64,000 nt of DNA from Spirochaetes bacterium GWB1_60_80 (GTDB lineage Bacteria > Spirochaetota > Spirochaetia > Treponematales > UBA12059), in assembly GCA_001829185.1 (NCBI GenBank), contig MIAR01000041.1, positions 60,904 through 124,903 of the forward strand, given 5' to 3'. Shown one piece after another: positions 35,638 through 44,090 of this stretch. Position numbers and translations under genes: made by a program. The notes under the pieces were generated by a model. That model saw nothing but the letters and a program-made list of their open reading frames with translations. It was not told the DNA's origin and did not search any database. Positions within the stretch are counted from its first letter, which is position 1; every line of letters starts with the position of its first letter.

Positions 35638-36671
35638 CGCACGCCATCCAGTCCGCGCCGGGCGATTTTATAGAGGAAGAAAGGCGCCCCGATTAAGGCG
35701 GTGATGGCGCCGACCGGCATCTCGATGGGGGAAAAGACGGTGCGGGCTAGGGCGTCGGCCAGCAGGAGCAGGCTGGCGCCGACCAGGGCGGAGGCTGGGA
35801 TCAGCCGGCGATGCACCGGGCCGACGAAGCGCCGCGCCAGGTGCGGCGCTACCAGGCCGACGAAGCCGATGGCGCCGGCGATGGCCACGGCGGCCGAGAC
35901 GGACAAGGCGGCGAAGAAGCCGATGATTAGCCGGGCTTTGGCCGGCTTCAGGCCAAGGCTGCTGGCCGCCTCGTCACCGCTGCCCAGCAGATCCAGCACC
36001 CGGGCCGAGGCCATGGCGGCGATGAAGCCGACTAGCATGGCCGGCAACGCGGCCACGAGGTGGCCCAGGCCGCGGCCGGAAAAGCCGCCCATCAGCCAGA
36101 AGAAAACTTGATGCAGGTTTTTGTCCTTGATGGCCAAGATCACCGAGACCAGGGCGGAGAAGAAAGAACTGAGCGCGGTGCCGGCCAGCAGCAGGCTGGC
36201 CGCGTCGGAGCGGATGCGCGAGGCGCCGGCCACCAGGTAGACCAGCAGCGTGGCCGTCAGTCCGCCGGCGAAGGCCGTGGTGCCGATGGCCGAGAAGCCG
36301 AACAGCGACACATCGAGGCCGAAGGACAGCGCGCAGACGGCGCCGAAGGCCGCGCCGCTGGAACTGCCAATGACAAAGGGATCGGCCAGCGGGTTGCGGA
36401 ACAGGCCCTGGAGCACGGCGCCGGAACTGGCCAGCACGGCGCCGACGCAGGCGGCGATCAGGCTGCGATCCAGGCGCAGGCGAACGATGACGTGGATGCT
36501 GTCCTGCTCGACGGAGCGCAGCAACCCGATTAGGGCGCGGGCTACGGCTAGCGGCGAGAAGAAGACGGCGCCCATCCCGACCGCCACCAGGAAGGCCAGA
36601 ATCAACGACAAGCCGAGCAGGCCGAAGACCGGCGCTAGACGCTTGGCCGGCCCGGCTGGTCGTGAGGTCAT
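35634..36671 (-). CDS. btuC: Cobalamin/iron-siderophore-type ABC transporter permease
   Basis: The 345-aa FecCD/BtuC-family permease has about ten helices. Motifs are RLDRSLIAACVGAVLASSGA, GLFRNPLADPFVIGSSSGAA, VFFWLMGGFSG and GFVGLVAPHLARRFVGPVHR. The start is ATG 36671, overlapping the btuF stop as TGATG; the frame extends upstream without a start of its own but there it lies across btuF and is not coding. It would pass corrinoids across the inner membrane. Confidence 0.92.
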   Translation of the reverse strand: MTSRPAGPAKRLAPVFGLLGLSLILAFLVAVGMGAVFFSPLAVARALIGLLRSVEQDSIHVIVRLRLDRSLIAACVGAVLASSGAVLQGLFRNPLADPFVIGSSSGAAFGAVCALSFGLDVSLFGFSAIGTTAFAGGLTATLLVYLVAGASRIRSDAASLLLAGTALSSFFSALVSVILAIKDKNLHQVFFWLMGGFSGRGLGHLVAALPAMLVGFIAAMASARVLDLLGSGDEAASSLGLKPAKARLIIGFFAALSVSAAVAIAGAIGFVGLVAPHLARRFVGPVHRRLIPASALVGASLLLLADALARTVFSPIEMPVGAITALIGAPFFLYKIARRGLDGVR

Positions 36672-37564
36672 CAGAATTGAACCGGGAACAAGCGCGCCGC
36701 CACCAGCTCGATGGCGTCGACGAAGCGCGGGCCTGGTCGGGAGATAATGTCGCCGTCGATGAGCGCGACGTTGTTGGTGCGAACCGCCGTGAGGGCCGAC
36801 CAGCCCGGCCGCAGCGCCAGCCGGTCGTTGCTGACGTTTACGCCGTGGGTATCGGAGGCCATAATGACAGTGGGATTGCGCATGACGATAGCTTCGAAGC
36901 TGATGGTCGGCCAGTCGGTATCGACGTCGGCAAAACAGTTGATGCCGCCGGCGGTGGTGATGATCTGGCTGATGAAGGTGTTCGGACCGGCCGTCATGAG
37001 CGGTTCGTGCCAGACCTCGTAGTAGACGACCGGGCGCTGCTGGCGCGATAAGCCGGCTACCCTGGCAACGACGTTGGCGACGCGCTGGCGAAGCGAGGCC
37101 ACCAGGTTGGCGGCGACGGTCTGGTCGCCGGCGATGCGGCCGACCAGGCTGATGGCCTGGTAGATGTCCTCGAAATTGCGCAGATTGACGGCGGCGAAGC
37201 GCAGGCCAGCATTCTCCATAGCATCGGCTAGCTCGGTAACGGAGCCGGCCTCGCCGAGCACCAGGTCGGGGCGCAGGGCGACGATCTGCTCGATACTGAT
37301 GCTCTGCGCCGAGTAGCCGCCGATCTTGCTTACCGCGGCAGCCTCGGCCGGATAGTTGCACCAGGTGGTATTGCCCACCAGTCGGGAGCCGGCGCCGGCC
37401 GCATAGATGATCTCGGTCATGGCCGGGTTCAGGGACACCACGCGTAGCGCCTTGCCGGGCAAGGTGATGTTTATGTTACGGGCGTCGGTGAACGTGATAG
37501 GCTGGGCGGCCAGCGCGGCCGCGAGCAGCGTGAATGCCAGGATGGCGGTAATTGTCCTTTTCAT
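36671..37564 (-). CDS. btuF: Corrinoid ABC transporter substrate-binding protein
   Basis: The 297-aa protein has a cleavable signal peptide (MKRTITAILAFTLLAAALAA) and the class III periplasmic binding fold: RVVSLNPAMTEIIYAAGAG, YSAQSISIEQIVALRPDLVL, VVYYEVWHEPLMTAGPNTFI and INCFADVDTDWPTISFEAIV. An AAGGAG site lies 6 nt before ATG 37564. It is the first gene after the riboswitch and binds the vitamin in the periplasm for BtuCD. Confidence 0.92.
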   Translation of the reverse strand: MKRTITAILAFTLLAAALAAQPITFTDARNINITLPGKALRVVSLNPAMTEIIYAAGAGSRLVGNTTWCNYPAEAAAVSKIGGYSAQSISIEQIVALRPDLVLGEAGSVTELADAMENAGLRFAAVNLRNFEDIYQAISLVGRIAGDQTVAANLVASLRQRVANVVARVAGLSRQQRPVVYYEVWHEPLMTAGPNTFISQIITTAGGINCFADVDTDWPTISFEAIVMRNPTVIMASDTHGVNVSNDRLALRPGWSALTAVRTNNVALIDGDIISRPGPRFVDAIELVAARLFPVQF

Positions 37565-37744
37565 GGACCTTCTCCTTCTGCCCCTTTTCGGGCGGCCGGC
37601 TTGTGGCCGGGTGGAGAAACGGTTCTGGTGATGGTTGATCGACGGACCGGTTGCGCTCAGGCCGGGAATTGTGCCCTGAGGGGCGCTGCGTCCTGGTCGG
37701 ATGACCGGTCTATCGCTCGACGCCTGTACCACGAAGCGTTCCTG

Positions 37745-37925
37745 CGATGTTACGGGACGGGTAGGGTATCCTGGCTCGTCGCCGTCCCGTGCGGGCGTGG
37801 CGACTCACAGTTACGGGCTAGCTCCGGGTTTGCACCGGATTCCCCCACTTGTCCTCGACGATCGAGCGCTGCGCCTGAAGTTAGCGCCGGCCGGCGGGAA
37901 CACCCATCCGCATGCTTCCGACAAA
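37745..37925 (-). ncRNA. Cobalamin riboswitch
   Basis: Read on the minus strand, the region has the conserved core GGGAATCCGGTGCAAACCCG (about 37830-37849), then CCCGTAACTGTGA, and the B12 box GAGCCAGGATACC (37765-37777). A GATGGGT paired segment lies at the 5' side. Outer boundaries are approximate. The 180 bases between it and btuF would hold the expression platform. Binding of adenosylcobalamin should lower expression of btuFCD, the CobC-CbiP fusion and cbiB. Confidence 0.9.
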
Positions 37926-37951
37926 AAGCGGAAGACCCTACGGGCAAGTCC

Positions 37952-37980
37952 AGTATGCCAAGGAAGCCACCAAGGGTCAA
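37952..37980 (-). promoter_or_regulatory. Promoter of the riboswitch-btu-cobalamin operon
   Basis: On the minus strand TTGACC, 17 bases and CATACT lie directly upstream of the riboswitch, so the transcript would begin around 37945. Confidence 0.6.
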
Positions 37981-38002
37981 GCGGGGCGGGTGCGTTTTTT
38001 GC

Positions 38003-38031
38003 TTGGGCGCTAGCGGCGGCCGTGATATACT
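38003..38031 (+). promoter_or_regulatory. phzF promoter, leaderless geometry
   Basis: TTGGGC, 17 bases and TATACT are followed by six bases (GTTGGC) and ATG 38038. No Shine-Dalgarno sequence can fit on such a transcript. Confidence 0.6.
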
Positions 38032-38037
38032 GTTGGC

Positions 38038-38850
38038 ATGCAAACCATCTATCAAGTCGATGCCTTTACCGACCGGGCCTTCAGCGGCAATCCGGCCGCG
38101 GTCTGCCTGCTTGACGCCGACCAGCCGGACAGTTGGATGCAAAGCGTGGCCATGGAAATGAACCTGTCCGAAACGGCCTTCCTGCGGCCGGAGGGCGAGC
38201 GCTGGCGCATCCGCTGGTTTACGCCGGACATGGAAGAAGAGTTGTGCGGACACGCCACCCTGGCTAGCGCCCATATTCTGTGGGAGCAGGGCCTGTTGAC
38301 CAGGGACGCAACAGCGGCCTTCGCTTCGCGCAGCGGTCCGCTTGGCGCCCGCCTGGAGGCTGACGGCAGTATCGTGCTCGACTTCCCGGCCGAGCCGGCT
38401 AGTGCCCGGCCGCTGCCGGATTGGCTGCCCGGCGTCTTGGGCTTGCCACCGGCGGCTGTTCTTTGGGTCGGCCGCAACCGCCTCGATTACCTGCTTGAGC
38501 TGTCCGACGCCGCCCTGGTGCGCCGCCTGACGCCCGACTTCGCAGCGCTGCGTGCCTTAGCGGCGCCAGAGCCCTTCCGCGGCGTCATCGTCACCTCCCG
38601 AGGTGACGCCGCCGACTATGATTGCGTGTCGCGCTTTTTCAGCACTGAGCCGTCGGTGCCGGAAGACCCGGTTACCGGCTCGGCGCACTGCTGCATCGGG
38701 CCGTATTGGGCTGGCCGCCTGGGTAAGGCCAAACTGCTGGCCTATCAAGCCTCCGCCCGCGGCGGCGTGCTGCGCCTAGCCATGAAGGGGCCGCGGGTGG
38801 AACTGGGCGGCCGGGCGGTCACCGTCCTCCAAGGTAGCCTGCTGGCCTGA
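38038..38850 (+). CDS. PhzF-family epimerase/isomerase
   Basis: The 270-aa protein has the PhzF signatures: YQVDAFTDRAFSGNPAAVCL at the N-terminus, MNLSETAFL with the likely catalytic Glu, WFTPDMEEELCGHATLASAH, and VPEDPVTGSAHCCIGPYWA near the C-terminus. The fold is that of diaminopimelate epimerase. The physiological substrate of most such proteins is unknown, and no phenazine genes are present. Its predicted mRNA begins at the start codon. It diverges from the cobalamin operon. Confidence 0.88.
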   Translation: MQTIYQVDAFTDRAFSGNPAAVCLLDADQPDSWMQSVAMEMNLSETAFLRPEGERWRIRWFTPDMEEELCGHATLASAHILWEQGLLTRDATAAFASRSGPLGARLEADGSIVLDFPAEPASARPLPDWLPGVLGLPPAAVLWVGRNRLDYLLELSDAALVRRLTPDFAALRALAAPEPFRGVIVTSRGDAADYDCVSRFFSTEPSVPEDPVTGSAHCCIGPYWAGRLGKAKLLAYQASARGGVLRLAMKGPRVELGGRAVTVLQGSLLA

Positions 38851-38862
38851 GGCTGTGCCGCG

Positions 38863-39966
38863 TTAAGGCAGGCGGATTTCCAGGATGGTCGGCAGGTGGT
38901 CAGAAATGTGCAGAGTATCCGCCTGGCGGACGCGATAGCCGCGCGGCTCCAGGTCGTCCGAAATAAAGTAATAATCCAGCACCCGGTCCGGTTCGGCCGC
39001 GATGTTCGGGAAATGCGTCAGGTAGCTGCGCCAGTCGGGGCCGTCCACCTGTTCTAGGGTGGGGTAGCCGCGGTAGAGGGCGTAGAGCCGGCTGATTTCG
39101 GTTTCCGGCTTGAACATTGGCTGTTCGGCCGCCGGCAGCCGGCTGTAGGACAAGCCGGGCGGCACCAGGTTGAAGTCGCCGGCGATGGCAAAGGCCCGTC
39201 CGGCGCTGGTGGTTTGAGCCAGGAGCCCGAGCACATAGTCGACCTGACGCTCCATGGTGTCCGAGCCTTGGGCAAAGGCGTCCAGGTGGGTGCTCATCAG
39301 CGACAATTCGCCGCCGCCCGATATCGGCAGAATGGCTTCAAGGACAGCGCGTTTGAAGTTGAGTTGGGTGGTGATGGGGTCGCCGGGCATCTGCGGCAAC
39401 TGGTGTCGCGCGGCGCGGTCGATCCGGTACTTGGAGATGATGGCCAGCTTCATGCCGGCGCTGCCCATAATGCGCGGGTGGGGCACAAAGGCCGCCCGCC
39501 AGTACCAGGCCTCGCACCAGAAGGCGTATTCCGGCGGCAGCGCTTGCATGAGCCGTTCCACTTGGTTCTCGCGGTCGGTACTCGAGGAGCCGTCGTGCAG
39601 TTCCTGCAGGACGATGACGTCCGGATTTTCGTCCAGGATGACGCGCAGGGTTTCCCCCCAGGTGACTTCGATATCGGTTCGGCTCGGCCGATTGTCCGGC
39701 CCGGAGCCGTCCCACTCGTCGTAGAAGAAGACGTAGTTCTTGCCGGCCATGTACTGGACGTTCCAGTTGAGCAGCTTGATGGTCTGCCCCGGCTGCAGGC
39801 TCGGCGCCGTCTCGGCTTGGCCGGCCGGGAGTCGGCTATGAACCGTTTCGGCCTGGACCGCTCTGGGGTGATAGGTGCTGAACCAGAAAAGCGCCACCAG
39901 GGCGACCAAGCTAGCCGCCACAATAAGCAGAACCTTCAATAATTTCCGACCGCCGGACTTCTTCAT
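38863..39966 (-). CDS. Exported endonuclease/exonuclease/phosphatase (EEP) family protein
   Basis: The 367-aa protein has an N-terminal anchor (residues 9-30) and an EEP domain: IKLLNWNVQYMAG with the metal-site Asn, VIVLQELHDGSSS with the catalytic Glu, FAIAGDFNLVPPG (Asp-x-Asn), and HISDHLPTILEI (Asp-His pair). Substrates in this superfamily range from DNA to sphingomyelin and phosphoinositides; the anchor suggests an extracytoplasmic one. GGGGAGG precedes the ATG, and a promoter with perfect TTGACA lies at 40008-40036. Confidence 0.82.
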   Translation of the reverse strand: MKKSGGRKLLKVLLIVAASLVALVALFWFSTYHPRAVQAETVHSRLPAGQAETAPSLQPGQTIKLLNWNVQYMAGKNYVFFYDEWDGSGPDNRPSRTDIEVTWGETLRVILDENPDVIVLQELHDGSSSTDRENQVERLMQALPPEYAFWCEAWYWRAAFVPHPRIMGSAGMKLAIISKYRIDRAARHQLPQMPGDPITTQLNFKRAVLEAILPISGGGELSLMSTHLDAFAQGSDTMERQVDYVLGLLAQTTSAGRAFAIAGDFNLVPPGLSYSRLPAAEQPMFKPETEISRLYALYRGYPTLEQVDGPDWRSYLTHFPNIAAEPDRVLDYYFISDDLEPRGYRVRQADTLHISDHLPTILEIRLP

Positions 39967-40007
39967 GCTGCCTCCCCGATAGCGCGTAGGGTTGCGTTAT
40001 CGGGCTA

Positions 40008-40061
40008 ATTTTCCGGCATCAACGCAGCCTTGTCAAGACTGGTTATACCAGGTTGACAAGG
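40008..40061 (-). promoter_or_regulatory. EEP gene promoter inside an inverted repeat
   Basis: On the minus strand TTGACA (complement of 40031-40036), 17 bases and GAAAAT (complement of 40008-40013) form the promoter. The -35 box is part of CCTTGTCAA (40028-40036), which is exactly complementary to TTGACAAGG (40053-40061). The pair could be an operator or the binding site of an activator. Confidence 0.5.
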
Positions 40062-40074
40062 CCGGGCGCGGGGC

Positions 40075-40126
40075 GGCTGGCTTAAGGCCGGCTACGGGCT
40101 ACGGGCTGCGGGCTGGCTTAAGGCCA
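40075..40126. repeat. Short direct repeats at the 3' end of a lipoprotein gene
   Basis: GGCTGGCTTAAGGCC occurs at about 40075-40089 and again at 40112-40126, where it carries the stop codon of the lipoprotein gene. Between the copies lie about 3.5 units of GGCTACG. The arrangement looks like a small local duplication. Confidence 0.6.
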
Positions 40127-41299
40127 GACGACGCTCAGGTCAAAGATGGCCGCCGGGCTGAGCGGCCAGGCGATGGCGGTCAGGTCGCCGAGGGCGGCCG
40201 CCGAGTACAGGCCGCTGGTCAGCTCGGTGACGTCGCCGTTAGCCACGTAGCCGGTTTCATTGGAATAAGCGATCGGGTTGTCCAGCTCCAGCATGAACAT
40301 CAGGTTGTCCAGGGCGGTGCTGGTTGGATTGGCCGCGCGCCAAGTGATGAGGTCGGCCAGGAAGTCAGCGGCCGACACCGAAGCGTCATCCCAACCGATG
40401 CCGGCGGTGGTCAGGTCGGCCTGGACAGCGGTATTGCCAGCTAAATTCACCCAGGCGTGGACGATGTTCAGGAAGGCCTGGTCGATGGCGACGGAGGCAT
40501 CCGGCTCGGTGGTTTGGGTGGCCAACGGGAAGTACAGCTCGGTTCTGGCCAAGCTGCCATCGGCTGAGACAGCGGCGCGGTACATGTAAACGTGGTTAGC
40601 AGCATAGTCGGTAAAGGCGGCCAGGTCATCGTTCGGATCGAAGACAAAGTGGTAGCCCAGACCGCCGGCCACGTCGACGCCGTCATCGGCGTAGGCGCCG
40701 TGGTAATACAGGCTGGTCGGATGGGTGTCAGCTTCCACGCCGACGGCCAGGACGGCCGAGAAGTCCAGCACCGGAACCGCGATGGTCTCATCATAGCTGA
40801 CCAACAGGCTCTCGATATGGTTGGCGCCGGCGGCCGGGCTGGGGCTAAGGGCGTTATTATAGTAGATTTGGCCCTTTACTAGGCCCTTGTTGTAGCTTAT
40901 TACCAGGTAGGGCTCTGCGGCCGTGTCGTCTTTGAAAATTTCCAGCCACTTGGCAAAGGTGCGGCTGGCATCAAAGCTGACCTCCAGGCGCTGGCCGTCC
41001 ATGAGGGGCATGGTGACGCTGTCCGCGATAGGATTAGCGCCGATGGTGTCAATAAACAGGTAGGTTTGGGCCAGGACGGCGGCAGCCGTGTCCAGGCTGG
41101 AGCGGAAAGGCTCGAAGACGGCGTCGGATGACGGCACGCCGGTGGCGCGGCTGAGATCGCTGGTTAGGGCGGCCGGGATAGTCATGGTCGGCTTGGCTAA
41201 TTCCGGTGTCGGGTTGAAGAGACTATCCAGCCAGGCGCAGCCGCTTAACAGGACGGCGACACCTAGTAGGCCGACGAAAATGATGCGTGACTGTTTCAT
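40118..41299 (-). CDS. Putative lipoprotein of unknown function
   Basis: The 393-aa product begins MKQSRIIFVGLLGVAVLLSG followed by Cys, a classic lipobox, so it should be lipidated and extracytoplasmic. The mature part shows no motif I recognise; it is acidic, with several strand-like segments ending in aromatic residues (GLGYHFVFDPNDDLAAF). AGGAGG lies 5 nt before the ATG. It has its own promoter (41351-41380), back to back with that of the NlpC/P60 gene. Confidence 0.7.
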   Translation of the reverse strand: MKQSRIIFVGLLGVAVLLSGCAWLDSLFNPTPELAKPTMTIPAALTSDLSRATGVPSSDAVFEPFRSSLDTAAAVLAQTYLFIDTIGANPIADSVTMPLMDGQRLEVSFDASRTFAKWLEIFKDDTAAEPYLVISYNKGLVKGQIYYNNALSPSPAAGANHIESLLVSYDETIAVPVLDFSAVLAVGVEADTHPTSLYYHGAYADDGVDVAGGLGYHFVFDPNDDLAAFTDYAANHVYMYRAAVSADGSLARTELYFPLATQTTEPDASVAIDQAFLNIVHAWVNLAGNTAVQADLTTAGIGWDDASVSAADFLADLITWRAANPTSTALDNLMFMLELDNPIAYSNETGYVANGDVTELTSGLYSAAALGDLTAIAWPLSPAAIFDLSVVWP

Positions 41300-41350
41300 G
41301 AAACCTCCTTGGGACCGACCAACGCGGCGGTTGACGGCCTCGTCCTTCAG

Positions 41351-41380
41351 AGTATAGCGTCGTGCCGATCATTTTTCCAA
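41351..41380 (-). promoter_or_regulatory. Promoter of the lipoprotein gene
   Basis: On the minus strand TTGGAA, 18 bases and TATACT lie 52 bases before the start codon. Confidence 0.5.
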
Positions 41381-41396
41381 ACAATCACCCCGATCT

Positions 41397-41425
41397 TTGA
41401 AATGATCGTCATTTTGTTCTATAGT
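41397..41425 (+). promoter_or_regulatory. NlpC/P60 gene promoter, leaderless geometry
   Basis: TTGAAA, 17 bases and TATAGT are followed by seven bases (ACTGGCC) and ATG 41433. Confidence 0.6.
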
Positions 41426-41432
41426 ACTGGCC

Positions 41433-42434
41433 ATGAGAAACAAATTCTTGACGGTTTTATGGTTCGTGGCCGCTTTAGCCAGCGCCCAGACTGGCGAAGC
41501 GGCAATACGGCAGCACATCATCGACGTGGCCCGTAAGTATTTGGGCGTGCCCTACGTTTATGGCGCCATGTCGCCGCGGGCTTTTGATTGTTCCGGCTTC
41601 GTGGGCTACGTCTATCGCGAGGCCGCCGGCCTGGTGGTGCCGCGGGTATCGCGCGATTTCATGCAAGCCGGACGTTCCGTTTCGCTGCAAGCCGCCTTGC
41701 CGGGCGACGTGATGGTCTTTGATACGGTCGGTGGCCGGGCCAGCCACGTGGCCATCTACCTGGGCAACAATCAGTTCATCCATGCCGCCTCGGCGACCAA
41801 CAGTTCCGGCGTCATCATCTCGTCGATGAACGAGCGCTATTACGCGCCGCGGCTGCTGTCAGTGCGGCGTTTTCCGCTACCGCCGACGCCGCCGGGAGCC
41901 GGCGCGACTGCCCCGCCGGCTGGTGCGGCTTCCCCCGGTCCGGCTCAGGCCGCCGCTCCGGCCCTCACTCCCGGTGGCGGTTCCGGCAGTGGCTTGCCGC
42001 TAGCCGCAGCGGCGCCGGTCATCCCCTCCGCTAGCGGCGGCACAAGCACCGGCGGTGCCGTGGCCGATCAAGCCGCCCTGGCCGCCGCCGCCGCCTTGGC
42101 GTCTACCGAAGTGGTTATCGCCGACATCGGTTTCGACATCCCGGCCACTCGTACCACCTATGTCGACCCCATCCCCACCAGCGTCGGCACCGAACTGGCC
42201 TTCACGGTGCGCAATACCTCCGGCCGCTCCGGCCGCTTTGTGGTTGTCTTCTATAAAATGGATCCGCGCCGCAATATCGGCGTCGAGATCCACCGCCAGC
42301 TGGTTACCATGGATAACAACGCCTATTACTCGCTGCCGTCGTACCGCTTCGTCGAGACTGGCCGCTACCGCCTGATCGTCAAGGACAACTCAAACAACCA
42401 GCTGATGGAGAGGATTTTTACCGTTCAGGAATAA
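41433..42434 (+). CDS. NlpC/P60-family peptidoglycan endopeptidase
   Basis: The 333-aa protein has a signal peptide (cleavage near LASAQ) and an NlpC/P60 domain (residues 25-145): VARKYLGVPYVYGAMSP, then FDCSGFVGYVY with the catalytic Cys, PGDVMVFDT, and SHVAIYLGNNQFIHA with the catalytic His. A Pro/Ala/Gly-rich linker (about 150-215) leads to a C-terminal beta domain (about 220-333) that I do not recognise. It should cleave cell-wall peptides outside the cytoplasm. The predicted mRNA has no leader, although the first codons encode a signal peptide. Confidence 0.88.
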   Translation: MRNKFLTVLWFVAALASAQTGEAAIRQHIIDVARKYLGVPYVYGAMSPRAFDCSGFVGYVYREAAGLVVPRVSRDFMQAGRSVSLQAALPGDVMVFDTVGGRASHVAIYLGNNQFIHAASATNSSGVIISSMNERYYAPRLLSVRRFPLPPTPPGAGATAPPAGAASPGPAQAAAPALTPGGGSGSGLPLAAAAPVIPSASGGTSTGGAVADQAALAAAAALASTEVVIADIGFDIPATRTTYVDPIPTSVGTELAFTVRNTSGRSGRFVVVFYKMDPRRNIGVEIHRQLVTMDNNAYYSLPSYRFVETGRYRLIVKDNSNNQLMERIFTVQE

Positions 42435-42474
42435 GGTCAAGGCCAGTGCTATAGCCCCGTGCGGTGGCCGGCGT

Positions 42475-43191
42475 TCAAACCGGGACCAGCAGCTGGCGTT
42501 GCGCGGCACTGAGCAGGCACCACTCGCCGGGCGCCAGTCCCAAGGCCGCGAGCGTCAGGCCACCGATGGCATCGCGGGCCAGCGCCGTGCAGTGGTTGCC
42601 GGCGGCGGCTATCATCCGGCGCACCTGGTGGTATTTCCCCTGGTCGATGCTCAATTCCAGGCTGTGCGATCCGGTCTGTACGCACTCCAGCGCCCGCAAT
42701 GGGCCAGGTTCATCCAGCAATTGCACGCCGGCCAACAGCAAGGCTAACAGAGCCGGTTCTACCGGGCGATCAACACCGACCCGGTAAGTCTTGGCTTGAT
42801 GTTTCTTGGGCGACGACTGGGCGTGGATGAATTGGCCGTCGTCGGATAACAAGAGCAAGCCGCCGGTATCCTGATCGAGGCGACCGACCGGTTGGATGTC
42901 GCGGTTGACGAAGCGTTCGGGCAGCAGGCTCAGCACCGACGGGTGGTGGACCGGCTTGCGCGAGCATTCGTAGCCGGTCGGCTTGTTCATGGCCAGGTAG
43001 AGGTGCTCGAGGTACTCGAAGTCCTGGTCGTCGAGGCTGAAATACAGCCCGGCGGGGTCGAATTCCGCGGACCAGTTATCGACCAGGTGGCCGCCGATGC
43101 TGACCAGGCCGTCGGCGATGATGGCGCGGCAGGTTTTCCGCGAGCCAATTCCCTGTGATTGCAGAATCCGGTCCAGGCTGATGGTTTTCAT
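42475..43191 (-). CDS. rsuA: 16S rRNA pseudouridine(516) synthase
   Basis: The 238-aa enzyme has an N-terminal S4-type RNA-binding region (SLDRILQSQGIGSRKTCRAI) and the RsuA/RluB catalytic core: LAMNKPTGYECSRK, PVGRLDQDTGGLLLLSDDG with the catalytic Asp, KTYRVGVDRPVE and GKYHQVRRMIAAAGNH. The MNKPxGYECSRK form fits RsuA better than RluB. The promoter at 43198-43226 again leaves only six bases before the ATG. Confidence 0.9.
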   Translation of the reverse strand: MKTISLDRILQSQGIGSRKTCRAIIADGLVSIGGHLVDNWSAEFDPAGLYFSLDDQDFEYLEHLYLAMNKPTGYECSRKPVHHPSVLSLLPERFVNRDIQPVGRLDQDTGGLLLLSDDGQFIHAQSSPKKHQAKTYRVGVDRPVEPALLALLLAGVQLLDEPGPLRALECVQTGSHSLELSIDQGKYHQVRRMIAAAGNHCTALARDAIGGLTLAALGLAPGEWCLLSAAQRQLLVPV

Positions 43192-43197
43192 GCTTCC

Positions 43198-43226
43198 ACT
43201 CTAGCAGACCGCCGCTCTTTAGCCAA
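43198..43226 (-). promoter_or_regulatory. rsuA promoter, leaderless geometry
   Basis: On the minus strand TTGGCT, 17 bases and TAGAGT are followed by GGAAGC and the ATG. The GGAAG lies directly against the start codon, too close to act as a Shine-Dalgarno. Confidence 0.45.
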
Positions 43227-43286
43227 CTATCTAGCCTTCAGCTGACAAGGTTGGCTGGTCGACTTAGGCTAAGGGCATGATATGTC

Positions 43287-43421
43287 TAGCAGGTTGTTGA
43301 AAAAGCCGGTTGCTTTCTCAACAACCTTAACAATTCCTCGCATAGCTTGCGCTATGCTGCGTAATTGTACCGGCTTTTGAAGTGTTGAAAAGCCGCATCC
43401 GCGTTTTTCAACACCCTGCTA
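43287..43421 (-). repeat. 135-bp TA-flanked three-hairpin element, copy 3
   Basis: This copy is inverted relative to copy 1, with TAGCAGG at one end and CCTGCTA at the other. The interior matches copies 1 and 4 by eye. It lies between rsuA and a decayed START-domain gene and may have removed the promoter of that gene. Confidence 0.9.
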
Positions 43422-43437
43422 GACTCCGGGTCGGCGG

Positions 43438-44090
43438 CCTTGGGTTCATTGTACTGCCGGGTCGTACTCACGGCCTGGTTGGCTTGCGTCTTTCCGGCGC
43501 TTGCTACTGGTTCGGACTGGCGGCTATTCTTGGAGCGTTCCGCCATCCTGGTCTACGTGGACAAGGGCGGTCCTTCAGCGTATCGCGGCACTCGGGCGGG
43601 GCTGGTGGTTGAGGCCCGTTTGTCCGCCGTCATGGCCCTGATGATGGACATCCCCAACTTTACCAGCTGGATGGACAGCCGCCTGCTGGCCGAACCCATT
43701 ACCGTCAGTGATCGCTTCTCTGGCTATGGCTATATGGAGCAATTCACACCCTGACCAGTCCGGCATCGGGCTGTGGTCTTCTTGTTTCAGGTCACACAGG
43801 ACCCCGCGAGCCGGATCAGCGCGGTGGTACTCAGCAATGCCGCTGCCTGCCTGAAAAGCCGGGACTGGTGCGCGTACCGGCCTTTGCCAGTAGTTGCAGG
43901 TTGAGCCGCTGGGTACTGGGCAGGTACACATCGTCAATTTTTTGCGCTTTGAGCCGGGTGGGTTCTGGCGCCGTTTCTGGGCAATGCTTTTGCGGTTCAT
44001 TCCGCCTGGCAGACACTGCTCAATGTAGGGACTCAGTTACGCCTGCCACGCTATCGCGACGCTAAACTGGACTACCTGGTCGAGCCGTAA
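43438..44090 (+). pseudogene. START/SRPBCC-domain protein, broken by stops and frameshifts
   Basis: A signal-like start (TTG 43438 or 43440 in another frame) leads to SAILVYVDKGGPSAYRGTRA, ARLSAVMALMMDIPNFTSWM, then GYGYMEQFTP and TGA at 43752. Coding character continues as PVRHRAVVFLFQVTQDPASR and, in another frame, FLGNAFAVHSAWQTLLNV then LRLPRYRDAKLDYLVEP with TAA at 44088-44090. The succession of a D-x-P-N-F-x-x-W-M-D region, a YxxxxxPxPVxxR region and the closing RYRDAKLDY is that of secreted START-like proteins. At least two frame changes are needed. Confidence 0.55.

Noticed and set aside
36672-37361. Long N-terminal extension of the btuC frame
   Set aside because: It is an Arg-rich shadow across btuF; the true start is the TGATG overlap at 36671.
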